Under the pieces are notes generated by a model. The model searched no databases. It had not been told where the DNA came from and saw nothing but the letters and a program-made list of their open reading frames with translations. A stretch of 64,000 nucleotides of DNA from Herbidospora daliensis (GTDB lineage Bacteria > Actinomycetota > Actinomycetes > Streptosporangiales > Streptosporangiaceae), in contig NZ_BBXF01000003.1 of the NCBI RefSeq assembly GCF_001570585.1, forward strand, positions 469,353 through 533,352. The letters are read 5' to 3'. Position numbers and translations under genes: made by a program. Positions 43,898 to 54,300 of the stretch are shown here, one piece after another. Positions within the stretch are counted from its first letter, which is position 1. Every line of letters begins with the position of its first letter.

Positions 43898-43901
<4 letters not shown>
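43380..43901 (+). CDS. PadR-family transcriptional regulator
   Basis: 173 residues. The winged helix has the PadR signature KEPSHGYDLGLRLRRALGPL, then QVYVTLARLEKAGLV and the wing RKVYALTDAGHE. The C-terminal helices (residues 90-165) form the dimer domain. It precedes and overlaps (GTGA) an ABC ATPase gene, the usual PadR plus efflux-pump pairing. It probably represses this operon through the repeats upstream. Confidence 0.93.
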
Positions 43902-44623
<722 letters not shown>

Positions 44624-44628
44624 CCGCC

Positions 44629-46407
44629 GTGGGCCGTCTCCTGCTCGTGTCCCGGCTCGTGCTGGGCGACCTGCGCCGGCATCCCGGCCCGGCCGTGCTG
44701 CTCGTGCTCTCGACGTTCGTCGCGACCGCCGTGCTGAGCCTCGGCATGTCGCTGCCCGGGGCCACCGAGCGGCTCTACCTCCAGACCCGCGCCGCGACGG
44801 CCGGGCCCGACGTGGTCGCGCTGGCCCCCGGCATGGGCGGGGCCACCGACGCCGTGCTGACCTCTTTGGAGAACGCCCCGGGGGTGGTCGCGCGGAGCAG
44901 GCCGTACCGCCAGTTCTTCGCGACGCTCACCACGGGCGGCGGGGAGGCGCGCGCGATCGTGCTCGGGGCCGACGCGAAGCCGGGGCCGATCGACCGGCCT
45001 TTGGTGACCTCGGGCCGGTGGGTGCGTCCCGGCGGCGTCGTGGTCGAACGGGGCTTCGCGGGCGCGGTCGGCGTCGACGTCGGCGACCGCGTCGCCGTCG
45101 CGGGGCGCACCTTCCCCGTCGTCGGGATCGCCGTGACCGCCGCGCGCACGGTCTACCCGTGGGCCATGATGGGCGGGCCGGGCAACGGCCCGAGCGACGG
45201 CGCCGGGCTGGTCTGGATGACCGAACCCGACACCCGGCCGCTGGCCGCCTCCGGCCTCCCGGTGACCTCCCTCGTCTACCTGCGGATGGCCGACCCCGCC
45301 GACACCACGCGCTACATGGCCTTCTACCACGACACGCCCAACTCGGCGGGCGGGCGCGTCGGCGACTCCGCCGCCCGGGTGAACTCCTTCACCTGGCAGT
45401 CCATGGCGCACCAGGACGACGTCTACCTCCGCGACGGCCAGCCGATCCTGATCATCGGGGGCTGGCTGCTCAGCTTCATGGCCGTCGCCGGGCTGAGCAC
45501 CCTGGCCGCCGGACGCGCCGCCGCGCAGGCCCGCCGGGCCGGGCTGCTCAAGGTCGTCGGCGCCACCCCGGGCCTCATCGCCGTCGTCCTGCTGGCCGAA
45601 TACCTCACGCTGGCGCTGCTCGCCGACGCGGCGGGGCTGGCCCTGGCCCGGCTGGCGGCGCCGACGATCATCAACCCCAGCGGCAGCCTGCTCACCGCCG
45701 ACGCCGGACCGCACGGCGGGGCCGTCGTCATGACGACCGTCGTCGCCGTCGGCGTGGCGATCCTCACCGCCGCCGCGCCGGCCCTGCGGGCGGTGCGGGC
45801 GAACGTCGACCGCCGCCCCGACCACCTGGTCCTGCTGAGCAGGATGGCCGGGTGGCTGCCGGTCCCGCTCCTGCTCGGGCTCCGGCTCGTCGCCCGCCGC
45901 CCCGGCCGCGCGCTGCTGCACGCGGGCGGCACGGCGACCACGGCCATCGGGCTCACGGTCCTGCTGATGGTGCACGCCCAGCCGAGGGATGGCTGGGACC
46001 TGGGCGGCGTCACCCTGGCCGACCTGGCCGACGACCAGTCGCGCCGGCTGCTCGCCGGGGTGACGGCGGCGATGGCCGTCCTGGCGGTGGTGAACACCCT
46101 GACGATGACCTGGACCACCGCGACCGAGTCGCGCGCCACGATGGCCGTCGCCCGCACCCTCGGGGCCACCCCCGGGCAGGTCACCGCCGGTCTGGCCGCC
46201 GCGCAGCTGCTGCCGACCCTGCCCGGCGCGTTCCTCGGCATCCCGCTGGGCCTGTCGCTGCACTGGTTCTTCGGCCCCGCCGACCAGCCGCCCACCCCGT
46301 TGTTGTGGTCGGTCCCGCCCGTGCTCCTGCTCGCCACGGGGCTGCTGTCGGTGGTGCCCGCGCGCCTGGCGGCCCGCCGGTCTGTGGCGGAGGCGCTCGC
46401 CGCCTGA
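44629..46407 (+). CDS. FtsX-like ABC permease
   Basis: 592 residues from GTG. One membrane helix lies near 15-35, then an extracytoplasmic domain to about 280, and then three helices. A second bundle comes after residue 415 and has a FtsX-like core (TESRATMAVARTLGATPGQV). Type VII mechanotransmission transporters have this form. It joins the ATPase just upstream. The cargo or signal (peptide antibiotic, lipoprotein) is unknown. Confidence 0.83.
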   Translation: MGRLLLVSRLVLGDLRRHPGPAVLLVLSTFVATAVLSLGMSLPGATERLYLQTRAATAGPDVVALAPGMGGATDAVLTSLENAPGVVARSRPYRQFFATLTTGGGEARAIVLGADAKPGPIDRPLVTSGRWVRPGGVVVERGFAGAVGVDVGDRVAVAGRTFPVVGIAVTAARTVYPWAMMGGPGNGPSDGAGLVWMTEPDTRPLAASGLPVTSLVYLRMADPADTTRYMAFYHDTPNSAGGRVGDSAARVNSFTWQSMAHQDDVYLRDGQPILIIGGWLLSFMAVAGLSTLAAGRAAAQARRAGLLKVVGATPGLIAVVLLAEYLTLALLADAAGLALARLAAPTIINPSGSLLTADAGPHGGAVVMTTVVAVGVAILTAAAPALRAVRANVDRRPDHLVLLSRMAGWLPVPLLLGLRLVARRPGRALLHAGGTATTAIGLTVLLMVHAQPRDGWDLGGVTLADLADDQSRRLLAGVTAAMAVLAVVNTLTMTWTTATESRATMAVARTLGATPGQVTAGLAAAQLLPTLPGAFLGIPLGLSLHWFFGPADQPPTPLLWSVPPVLLLATGLLSVVPARLAARRSVAEALAA

Positions 46408-46479
46408 GGGGCCGTCTCTTCACCCTTTCTTCGCCGTACGCGGGGACTCCGGCACGGCGCCGCCGGAGAGGAACCCAGG

Positions 46480-47814
46480 GTGCAGAAAACGGCGGAACGG
46501 CTGGCGGAGGACGGGGTCGTGGGCCTCATCGTCGTCTGGGCCGACAACAACGGCATCCCGCGCTCCCGGACGATCCCGATCGAGCAGCTGCCGCAGGCGG
46601 CCGAGCGCGGCGTCGGCGTCAGCCCGCTGTTCGCGATCTTCGACACGCACGACGGCATCACCTACGGCCCGCCGGGGCTGACCACCCCGTCGGGCGACGT
46701 GCGCCTCGTCCCGGTCGCCGACCGGATCGTCCGGCTGGCCGGGCAGCCGGCGTTCGCGTGGGCCCCCGGCCGGCAGATGAACGCCGACGGCTCGCCGTGG
46801 CCGTACGACCAGCGGAGCGTGCTGGAACGGCAGGTCGAGGCCGCCGCGCGGGCCGGGCTGGAGTTCCGGGCCGGCTACGAGATGGAGTTCCGTCTCAGCC
46901 GCCTGGACGGCCCCCTCCCGGTCGTCGGCCCTTCGTACAGCCCGCGCCTGCTGCTGGAGGTCGACGAGTTCGCCGCCCGGCTGATGGGCGACCTGCGCGC
47001 CAACGGCGTCGAGATCGGCCAGCTGCACGCCGAATACGGCCCCGCCCAGTTCGAGCTCAACATCGCCCCCGCCGACCCGCTCACCGCCGCTGACCGGCAG
47101 CTGCTCACCCGCCAGACGATCCACGCCGCCGCCCGCGCGCACGGCCTGCGGGCCTGCTTCGCCCCGCTGACCGACGGCGCACGGGTCGGCAACGGCTGGC
47201 ACCTGCACACTTCGGTCGCCCGCGACGGCGTCAACCTGCTGTCGGGCGGCGACGGCGTCCACGGCATGACCCCTGACGGGGCCGCCTACCTGGCCGGACT
47301 GCTGCGCGACCTGCCGTCGATCACCGCGATCACCGCCCCCAGCGTCGCCTCCCTGCTCCGCCTGCGCCCCGGCTTCTTCTCCAGCGCCTACGCCTTCTGG
47401 GGCGTCGAGAACCGCGAGGCCGCGTTGCGGTTCGTGCCCGCCACCCCGCTGCTGGGCGCCGCCCACGCGAACGTGGAGCTCAAGCCCTCCGACGCCTCCG
47501 CCAACCCCTACCTGTCGCTGGCCGTCGTCATCGCGTCGGGCCTGGCCGGCATCGCCGACGGCCTGGTGCCCCCGCCCCCCTTGCAGGAGGACCCCGGCCC
47601 GTGGACCGACGAGCGCCGCGCGGCGGCGGGCATCCACCGCCTGCCCGCGACGTTCGAGGACCAGCGCACGGCCCTGCTCTCCAGTGACCGCGTCCGCGCG
47701 GTCCTGGGCGAAGAGCTCTTCGGCGCCTTCACGGTGGTCCGCGCCGCCGACCAGGCGTGGGCCGAGGGCAGACCGGACGACGAGATCATCGCCGCCCACC
47801 TGTGGCGCTACTGA
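46480..47814 (+). CDS. Glutamine-synthetase-family ligase (gamma-glutamyl-amine type)
   Basis: 444 residues. The fold is that of GlnA with metal sites in GYEMEF, GQLHAEYGPAQFEL and NGWHLHTS. It is near the length of GlnA3/GlnA4-type enzymes, which join glutamate to amines or polyamines, and is less like the housekeeping GlnA (the adenylylation loop is not evident). The exact amine is unknown. GTG start 72 bases after the permease gene. The 3' end overlaps the opposite DUF998 gene by 29 bases. Confidence 0.83.
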   Translation: MQKTAERLAEDGVVGLIVVWADNNGIPRSRTIPIEQLPQAAERGVGVSPLFAIFDTHDGITYGPPGLTTPSGDVRLVPVADRIVRLAGQPAFAWAPGRQMNADGSPWPYDQRSVLERQVEAAARAGLEFRAGYEMEFRLSRLDGPLPVVGPSYSPRLLLEVDEFAARLMGDLRANGVEIGQLHAEYGPAQFELNIAPADPLTAADRQLLTRQTIHAAARAHGLRACFAPLTDGARVGNGWHLHTSVARDGVNLLSGGDGVHGMTPDGAAYLAGLLRDLPSITAITAPSVASLLRLRPGFFSSAYAFWGVENREAALRFVPATPLLGAAHANVELKPSDASANPYLSLAVVIASGLAGIADGLVPPPPLQEDPGPWTDERRAAAGIHRLPATFEDQRTALLSSDRVRAVLGEELFGAFTVVRAADQAWAEGRPDDEIIAAHLWRY

Positions 47815-48430
47815 CCCGCGCCTCGACCGCAAGGGTCCAGCAGACCCACGAGACCCAGAGCAGCGCGGTGATCGCCCCGACGGCGAGGGTCAGCGACCCC
47901 GCGGGCCCGCCGCCCATCGCCCAGAGGTCCCCCACGAGGAGCGCCGTCCCCGCGACCCGCGAGGCGACGGCCCGGCCCCGCGCCCCGGCACGGGAGAACC
48001 GGCGGCCCAGCACGTGACAGGCCGCGATCAGCGAGAAGAAGGTGAGCGATCCGGCGGCCATGTGACCGACGGCGGCGAGTCCGAGCTCCCCGGGCCCCGC
48101 CGGGGTCCCGGCCGGAAAGCCGTCGGCGGGATCCATGGTGAAGACCCCGGCGGCGACCATGCCGGCCCCGGCTGCGGTGACCAGCCGGGGCGTCCAGGCG
48201 CCGATCTCCACGCGACGCAGGCCGGTGGCTCCGAGGAGCAGCAGGATTCCGCAGATCACGAAGTCGGTGATCTGGAGCCAGCCGAGCGAGCCCGTGCTCA
48301 GCAGGCTGAGCGGGTGGCGGGTCAGGTCGAAGCCCTCCCGCGTGGCCGCCTGGGCCAGGGACACCGCCGTCCAGAGCGGTCCGGCGACGGCGGCGCAGAG
48401 GAGCAGGGCGCGGGTGGTGGACGTGGTCAT
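47786..48430 (-). CDS. DUF998 membrane protein
   Basis: 214 residues with six predicted membrane helices. LCAAVAGPLWTAVSLAQA, then REGFDLTRHPLSLLSTGSLG are the DUF998 signature, and residues 50-66 and later form further helices. The function is unknown. It is divergent from the DGPF/sigma genes across an inverted repeat at 48487-48515, so both sides may share regulation. Confidence 0.85.
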   Translation of the reverse strand: MTTSTTRALLLCAAVAGPLWTAVSLAQAATREGFDLTRHPLSLLSTGSLGWLQITDFVICGILLLLGATGLRRVEIGAWTPRLVTAAGAGMVAAGVFTMDPADGFPAGTPAGPGELGLAAVGHMAAGSLTFFSLIAACHVLGRRFSRAGARGRAVASRVAGTALLVGDLWAMGGGPAGSLTLAVGAITALLWVSWVCWTLAVEARVSSATGGRR

Positions 48431-48486
48431 CGCGGGCCTCTTCGTGTCGAGGGGGTGGGTTCACCCGGGACGTCGCCGATGCGATA

Positions 48487-48515
48487 TGACAGGGAACGCC
48501 CCTCATTCCCTGTCA
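48487..48515. promoter_or_regulatory. 10-bp inverted repeat between DUF998 and DGPF genes
   Basis: TGACAGGGAA (48487-48496) and TTCCCTGTCA (48506-48515) are perfect arms with a 9-base spacer. It lies 57 bases from the DUF998 start and 56 from the DGPF start. It may be an operator. TGTCA in the right arm also recalls an ECF -35 element, but I could not fit a matching -10. Confidence 0.5.
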
Positions 48516-48570
48516 CATCCGCGGATCGACGTACCGGTACCGAACACCGGACGACGAAACGGAGACCGAG

Positions 48571-48894
48571 ATGCGTTACCTGATGCTGAGCCTGGCCGAC
48601 GAGAACACCCCCGCCCCCGACGAGCGGCTGTTCGCCGAGATGGGCGCCTTCATCGAGGAGATGAGCGCCAAGGGCATCCTGCTGGCGACCGGCGGCCTGG
48701 AGCCCGGCGGGCTGCGGGTCACCTCGTCGGGGGAGGAGTTCACCGTCACCGACGGGCCGTTCACCGAGGCCAAGGAGGTCGCCGTCGGCTTCGCCCTGGT
48801 CGAGGTGCGGTCGGAGGAGGAGGTGCTGGAGCTGGCCCGCCGCTTCCGGCGCATCGTCGGCGACGGGGTCAGTGAGATCCGCAGGGTCCAGTGA
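48571..48894 (+). CDS. YCII-related DGPF-domain protein
   Basis: 107 residues with the YciI fold: MRYLMLSLADE strand 1, GGLEPGGLRVTSSG, and the marker TDGPFTEAKE. DGPF proteins sit next to ECF42 sigma genes in many bacteria and are thought to be their main target. ATG follows GGAG. Its stop overlaps the sigma gene start (GTGA). Confidence 0.92.
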   Translation: MRYLMLSLADENTPAPDERLFAEMGAFIEEMSAKGILLATGGLEPGGLRVTSSGEEFTVTDGPFTEAKEVAVGFALVEVRSEEEVLELARRFRRIVGDGVSEIRRVQ

Positions 48895-50771
48895 TCGACG
48901 CCGTCTGGAAACTGGAGTCCGCGAAGATCGTCGCGGCGCTGACCCGGCTGGTCGGCGACGTCGGGCTGGCCGAGGAGTTCTCCCAGGACGCCCTGGTCGC
49001 CGCGATGGAACAGTGGCCCGCCGGCGGGATGCCCGCCAACCCGGGCGCCTGGCTGATGTCCGTGGCCAGGCGCCGGGCGATCGACCACATCCGGGCCGAG
49101 CGGCGGCACGACCGCACCCACGGACAGCTGGCCCACGACCTGCGCCACGACGACACCCCGGAGCACGACCGCGACGACACGCTGCGGCTGATGTTCCTGT
49201 CGTGCCACCCGGTGCTGCCGCCCCCGGCGCGGGTCGCGCTCACCCTGAAGCTGCTCGGCGGCCTGAGCACCGCCGAGATCGCCCGCGCCTTCCTCACCGG
49301 CGAACAGGTGATCGCCCGGCGGATCGCCGACGCGAAGCGCACCCTGGCGGAACACCGGGTGGGCTTCGACCTGCCCGGCCCCGCCGAGGCGGCGGGCCGG
49401 CTCGCGTCGGTGCTGGAGGTCGTCTACCTGATCTTCAACGAGGGGTACGCCGCCGCCTCCGGCGACGACCTGATGCGCCCCGGCCTGACCCTGGAGGCGC
49501 TGCGCCTCGGCGGCATGCTGGCCGAGGCGGCTCCCCAGCCGGAGGTGCTGGGCCTGCTGGCCCTGATGGAGATCCAGGCGTCGAGGGCGGACGCCCGCAC
49601 CGCCCCGTCGGGGGAGCCGATCCCGCTGCACGAGCAGAACCGGGGCCGCTGGGACCGGCTCCGCATCCGCCGGGGCTTCACCGCGATGCTGAAGGCCAGG
49701 GAACTCGGCGGCCCGCCGGGCCCCTACCTGCTCCAGGCCGCCATCGCGGTCTGCCACGCCCAGGCCCCGACGGCGGAGGAGACCGACTGGCCCCAGATCG
49801 CCTCCTTGTACGACCTCCTCCTCCGGCTGACCCCCACCCCCGTCGTGCGCCTCAACCGGGCGGTCGCCGTCGGCTGGGCCCACGGCCCGCAGGCGGGTCT
49901 CGACCTGACCGAGGACCTGACCGCCGACCCGGCGCTGCGGAACTACCACCTGCTCCCGGCCGTCCGCGCCGACCTCCTGCTGCGCCTGGGCCGCCCCGGC
50001 CCGGCCCGCCGCGAGTTCCAGCACGCGGCCGCCCTGGCCGACAACGCGGCGGAACGCGCCTTCCTGCAACGCCGCGCCGCCGCCCTCCAACTCGAAGAGC
50101 CCGAGGGCCCGCTGCTAGGCCCGGCGGTGGCCGCCTTCCTCGCCGCCCGCCCGAAGCCGACCGCCCACTCCTACGGCCAGACACTGCGACGACTCCGCAC
50201 GGCCCTGGGCGACCAGACACCGGTCGCCGAACCGACCCCCGCCGAAGTGGCCCGCGTGGCGACGACGGCCTGGGGCGCCACCGCACCCCGCACGTGGAAC
50301 CGCCACCTGTCGGCACTCCGCTCCTTCGGCGCCTGGACCGGCCGCCCCGACCTGACCGCCGACCTCACCCGCCGCCCCGAGCCCCCACCGACCCCCCGAC
50401 CCCCCGCGCCGACCTGGCGTGACGTCGACGTGGCCCCTCGTGAGCGGGCCCTGTGGTGGTTGCTGCACGAGTCGGCCGCCCCCGTCACCCGGGTGCTCGC
50501 CCTCAACGTCGAGGACCTCGACCTGGCCGACCGCCGCTCCCGTACCGGGATCACCTGGCGTTCTCGCACGGCCGCGCTGCTCCCCGAGCTCATCGGCGGG
50601 CGCACGCGCGGGCCGCTGTTCCTCTCCGGTCGCCGGCCCGCGCCCGCGCGGACCACCGCCAAGGCCGATCTCTGCCCGCACACCGGCCGTCGCAGGCTCT
50701 CCTACGAGCGTGCCGAGTACCTCTTCAAACGGGCCACCGGTCACACCCTGCGCACCCTTCGCCTGACCTGA
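48891..50771 (+). CDS. ECF42-like sigma factor fused to a truncated tyrosine-recombinase-like region
   Basis: 626 residues, about 210 more than usual. Residues 1-170 carry sigma region 2 (DVGLAEEFSQDALVAAMEQW, SVARRRAIDHIRAE) and region 4 (LSTAEIARAFLTGEQVIARR). Then comes the DUF6596 and TPR-like part of ECF42 proteins (VVYLIFNEGYAA; AVAVGWAHGPQAGL), to about 405. From about 412 the chain continues in frame into a core-binding-like domain (RTWNRHLSALRSFGAW), then RVLALNVEDLDL, GPLFLSGRRP and RLSYERAEYLFKRATGHTLR, like a phage integrase. It stops at HxLR, before the Tyr nucleophile. It could be a functional DNA-binding tail or a recent fusion. Confidence 0.8.
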   Translation: MIDAVWKLESAKIVAALTRLVGDVGLAEEFSQDALVAAMEQWPAGGMPANPGAWLMSVARRRAIDHIRAERRHDRTHGQLAHDLRHDDTPEHDRDDTLRLMFLSCHPVLPPPARVALTLKLLGGLSTAEIARAFLTGEQVIARRIADAKRTLAEHRVGFDLPGPAEAAGRLASVLEVVYLIFNEGYAAASGDDLMRPGLTLEALRLGGMLAEAAPQPEVLGLLALMEIQASRADARTAPSGEPIPLHEQNRGRWDRLRIRRGFTAMLKARELGGPPGPYLLQAAIAVCHAQAPTAEETDWPQIASLYDLLLRLTPTPVVRLNRAVAVGWAHGPQAGLDLTEDLTADPALRNYHLLPAVRADLLLRLGRPGPARREFQHAAALADNAAERAFLQRRAAALQLEEPEGPLLGPAVAAFLAARPKPTAHSYGQTLRRLRTALGDQTPVAEPTPAEVARVATTAWGATAPRTWNRHLSALRSFGAWTGRPDLTADLTRRPEPPPTPRPPAPTWRDVDVAPRERALWWLLHESAAPVTRVLALNVEDLDLADRRSRTGITWRSRTAALLPELIGGRTRGPLFLSGRRPAPARTTAKADLCPHTGRRRLSYERAEYLFKRATGHTLRTLRLT

Positions 50772-50852
50772 AAAGTCAAGACAAATCGCCACCTGTACAC
50801 CCGAAAATCCCCGATTTACACTCCGGGAAAATGATCGGGGAGGTGGCCCGGC

Positions 50853-51296
50853 ATGCTGGTCGGAGACGTCATGACGGCGTTCCCGGCGCACATCCGGCTC
50901 GGTTCGACCATCAGACGGGCGGCCGAGGTGGTGAGCGTCTCGGAGGTCGGTCAGCTCATGGTCATCGACCATGACGGCAGGTTCGCCGGGTCGTTGTCCG
51001 AAGAGGATCTGGTGCGGGCCATGCTGCCCGGCTTCGACGACGTGACCGCCGGCGGCGGCACCCTCGCCGACGCGTTCCGCCTCTTCCTGGAGAAGGGCCG
51101 CGCCCTCGCCGACCGGGTCATCGACCCGCTCGTCGTGCGCGACACGGCCACCGTGAGCCCGGCCGACGAACTGGCCAGGGCCGCGATCGTGATGATCGAG
51201 CGCGGCATCCGCCGGCTTCCCGTCGTCGACGGAGGGAACCTCGTGGGCACGCTCTCCCGCGCCGACCTGTGCCGTGCGGTGATCTACCATTCCTGA
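50853..51296 (+). CDS. Tandem CBS-domain protein
   Basis: 147 residues. Two CBS motifs: VGDVMTAFPAHIRLGSTIRR through GQLMVIDHDGRFAGSLSEED, and DPLVVRDTATVSPADELARA through RRLPVVDGGNLVGTLSRADL. Such Bateman modules bind adenine nucleotides. GGGGAGG lies upstream. An inverted repeat (CCCCGAT 50810-50816, ATCGGGG 50835-50841) overlaps that site and might mask it. The stop lies inside the possible start of the giant redox gene, suggesting coupling. Confidence 0.88.
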   Translation: MLVGDVMTAFPAHIRLGSTIRRAAEVVSVSEVGQLMVIDHDGRFAGSLSEEDLVRAMLPGFDDVTAGGGTLADAFRLFLEKGRALADRVIDPLVVRDTATVSPADELARAAIVMIERGIRRLPVVDGGNLVGTLSRADLCRAVIYHS

Positions 51297-51345
51297 ACTG
51301 CGGCTGACTCTCACCGACCGGCACACCAAGGCGACCAGCCAGCGG

Positions 51346-54300
51346 GTGTGCACCCTGCCGGTCACCCTCGGCCGCGACGCCGGCGCGGCGGCCGTGGTCC
51401 TCGACGACGGCGCCGTCTCCCGGCGGCACGCGCGGCTCGAATGGGACGACGGCCAGCTGGCCCTCACCGACCTGGGCAGCTCCAACGGGACGTTCGTCAA
51501 CGACGCCAGGATCACCCGGCACGTGCTGCGCACGGGCGACCGCGTCCGCATCGGCCGCTACGAGGTCACGTGGGCGTTCATGGACCCCGACCGGACCACC
51601 ACCCTCGACGCCAACCAGCTGACCATGCTGCGGCCGGTCGGGCCGCCCCGCGTCGCCGCCCGCCGGGTGGTCGAGGGGGCCGAGGCGCACAACCGGCGGT
51701 CCGGGCACGAGCTCGACGGCTTCCTGTCGTTCGCGCACGGCTTCCTGCCCGCCGAGCCGCCGCTGCTCGCCTTCCCGGCGTCCCACCTGGCCTGGGACGA
51801 GATGACCGCCCGGCTGCCCGAGCTGTTCCGCCGCCTGTCGCTGCGGCGCGCCTTCGACGCGATGCCGGTGCTCGACGCCCGGCCCGAGGCGCTGCCCGAC
51901 CGCTACCTGCTGCGCGCCTCGACGATGCTCGGGGTGTTCGCGCACGCCTACCAGTACATGGCCGTCGACCCGCCGAAGGCGCTGCCCGACTCGCTCCTCC
52001 GCCCATGGACGCAGGTCTCGCGCCGCCTCGGCAAGAAGACGCCCGCCGTGTCGTACATCGACCTGTTCTTCTACAACTGGCGGCTGCGCGACCCGGCCGG
52101 GCCGAGGGTCCTCGACAACATGGACCTGCTGGTGCCGACCTGGGACAACGCGGCCGAGCGGGTCTTCTACCTGGTCACCACCGAGTTCGCGATGGGGCTC
52201 ACGCCGGTGCTCGGCGCGATGGTCGAGGCGCAGGAGGCCGTCGTCGCCGACGACCCGGCCGCACTGGAGCGTTCCCTCCTGACGATCCTCGACCGGCTCC
52301 GGTACGTCACCCAGGTCGTCTACCCGCAGATCGACCCCAACCCGCGCGGCCGCAGCCCGCTCGACCAGGTGCTCTGGGCCAAGACGGTCGGCACGGCCGG
52401 CGTCCCGATCTTCGACGGCGCGCCGAGCCCGAGCGGCACCGCCCAGCCGCAGGTCCACGCGATCGACGCCTTCCTGGAGCGCCGCGAATACGGCTCGATG
52501 GTCGGCCGGCAGAGCACCTACCTGGCCGGCTTCTTCCCCCGGCACTGGCAGGAGCTGGTGGCCGCGCTCCGCGAGGTGTCGGTCCGCCAGTACGTCGAGG
52601 ACACCCGCGACAGCACCCTGCGCGGCGTCTACAACGCCATGCTCGACGCCTACGTGGGCGACCGGGGCTGGATGGGGCTGCACCGCATCAAGGCGTACGG
52701 CTTCCTGGAGGTCGCCTTCAAGGTCGGCCGCCAGGTGACGACCGGCGCCCGCTTCACCGGCCTGTTCAAGGACCGGACCTGGGACAAGGTCGACGGCGAG
52801 CTGGCCGTCGTCCGGGAGGAGCGCCGTCCTCCGGTGGGCGCGCCGGTGGTGTTCGGCACCGCCCGCCGGGGCCGGGTGGTCACCGGCGAGTCGGGTTCCT
52901 GGACGTGCTACCTGGAGCTCGACGTCACCGGCCAGGGCGTGCACCACCTGCCGGGCGACCGGGTCGGCGTGCTGGCCGAGAACGACGACGACCTGGTCCG
53001 CCGCACCGTCGCCGCCCTCCAGGCGACCGGCGACGAACTGGTGCCGCTCACCCCCGAGTGGCGGACGGCGGTGGCCGGCCGGGCCGGGTTCGGCGAGGCC
53101 GACGTGCTGCCGCTGCGCACCCTGCTGCGTTTCGCCCGCCTGCGGCCCATCGGCCGCGAGGTGGCGAAGCGGCTGATCAGGCTGACGGCGGCCGGGGCCT
53201 GGCAGCGGGTCGTGGACGCCCGCATGGAAGACCAGTGGGAGCTCTGGGACGTCCTGAACCTGCTGTACGCGGGCGGCTACGACGTCACCCGCCTGTGGAA
53301 GGCCGACCTGCGGGAGAAGGACGCCTTCTGCCGGGTGGTGCCGCCCGAGCCGTTCCGCCTCTACTCGATCGCCTCGGCCCCGCCGCCCGGCGAGGCGGCC
53401 ACCACGCTGCGGCTGGTGGTGGCCGGTCTCGGCTACACCTCGGCCCGCACCCCGTGGTCCTATCCCCGCGAACGGCGCGGCACCGCCTCCCACTTCCTGC
53501 GCCGGGCCGCCCAGGAGGGCCGCCGCCAGTTGTCGCTGCGGATCGTGCCGACGCCCAGGTTCCGGCTGCCCGCCGACCCCGACCGGCCGGTCGTGATGTT
53601 CGCCGCCGGTTCGGGGATCGCGCCGTTCCTCGGGTTCGCCGCCGCGCGGACCGGGCCGGGGGAGAACCGGCTCTACCTGGGCATCCGGTCGCCGGAGGAG
53701 TTCGTCCACCACCCCGATCTGGAGACCGCGGCGGCCGAGGGCCGCCTGCGGTTGTCGGTCGCGTTCTCCCGCGCCGACGCCGGCGTCTCCTTCGACGGCG
53801 CGCGGCACGTCGTGGGGGCCGGTCGCCGCCGCCGGGTCGACGACGTGATCCGGGCCGAGGCCGACGAGTTGTGGGCGCTGCTGGAGCGGGGCGCGCACGT
53901 CTACGTGTGCGGCAGCGCCCGGTTCGCCGTCGCGGTGCTCGACGCGCTCGCGGAGATCGTGCCCGGCGACGGCCGCGAGTTCCTGCGGCGGCTGACCGCC
54001 GACGGGCGGCTGAGCCAGGACGTCTTCACCACCTACCTGGGCCACGCGCAGCAGGGCCCCCGCTTCGACGTGTCGGAGCTGGCCCGGCACACCACCGCCG
54101 AGGCGGGCTACTGGATGGCGATCGGCGGGGCCGTCTTCGACGTCGGCGAGTTCCTGCACCTGCACATCGGCGGGCCGCACATCGTCCGCAACCACGTCGG
54201 GCTCGACGCGACGGCGGCGTACCGGAAGATCCTGCACCACGCGCACGCCGAGATCGACGCGCAGCTCGCCATGTACCAGATCGGCCACCTGCGGCGGCTG

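Noticed and set aside
50115-50771. Separate integrase gene downstream of the sigma factor
   Set aside because: No stop separates the two parts and no good start with Shine-Dalgarno exists near the junction, so a single fused gene is the direct reading.
48891-50771. Integrated phage or island marked by the integrase-like region
   Set aside because: The recombinase part is truncated, has no Tyr nucleophile, and there are no att-like repeats or other phage genes around it.
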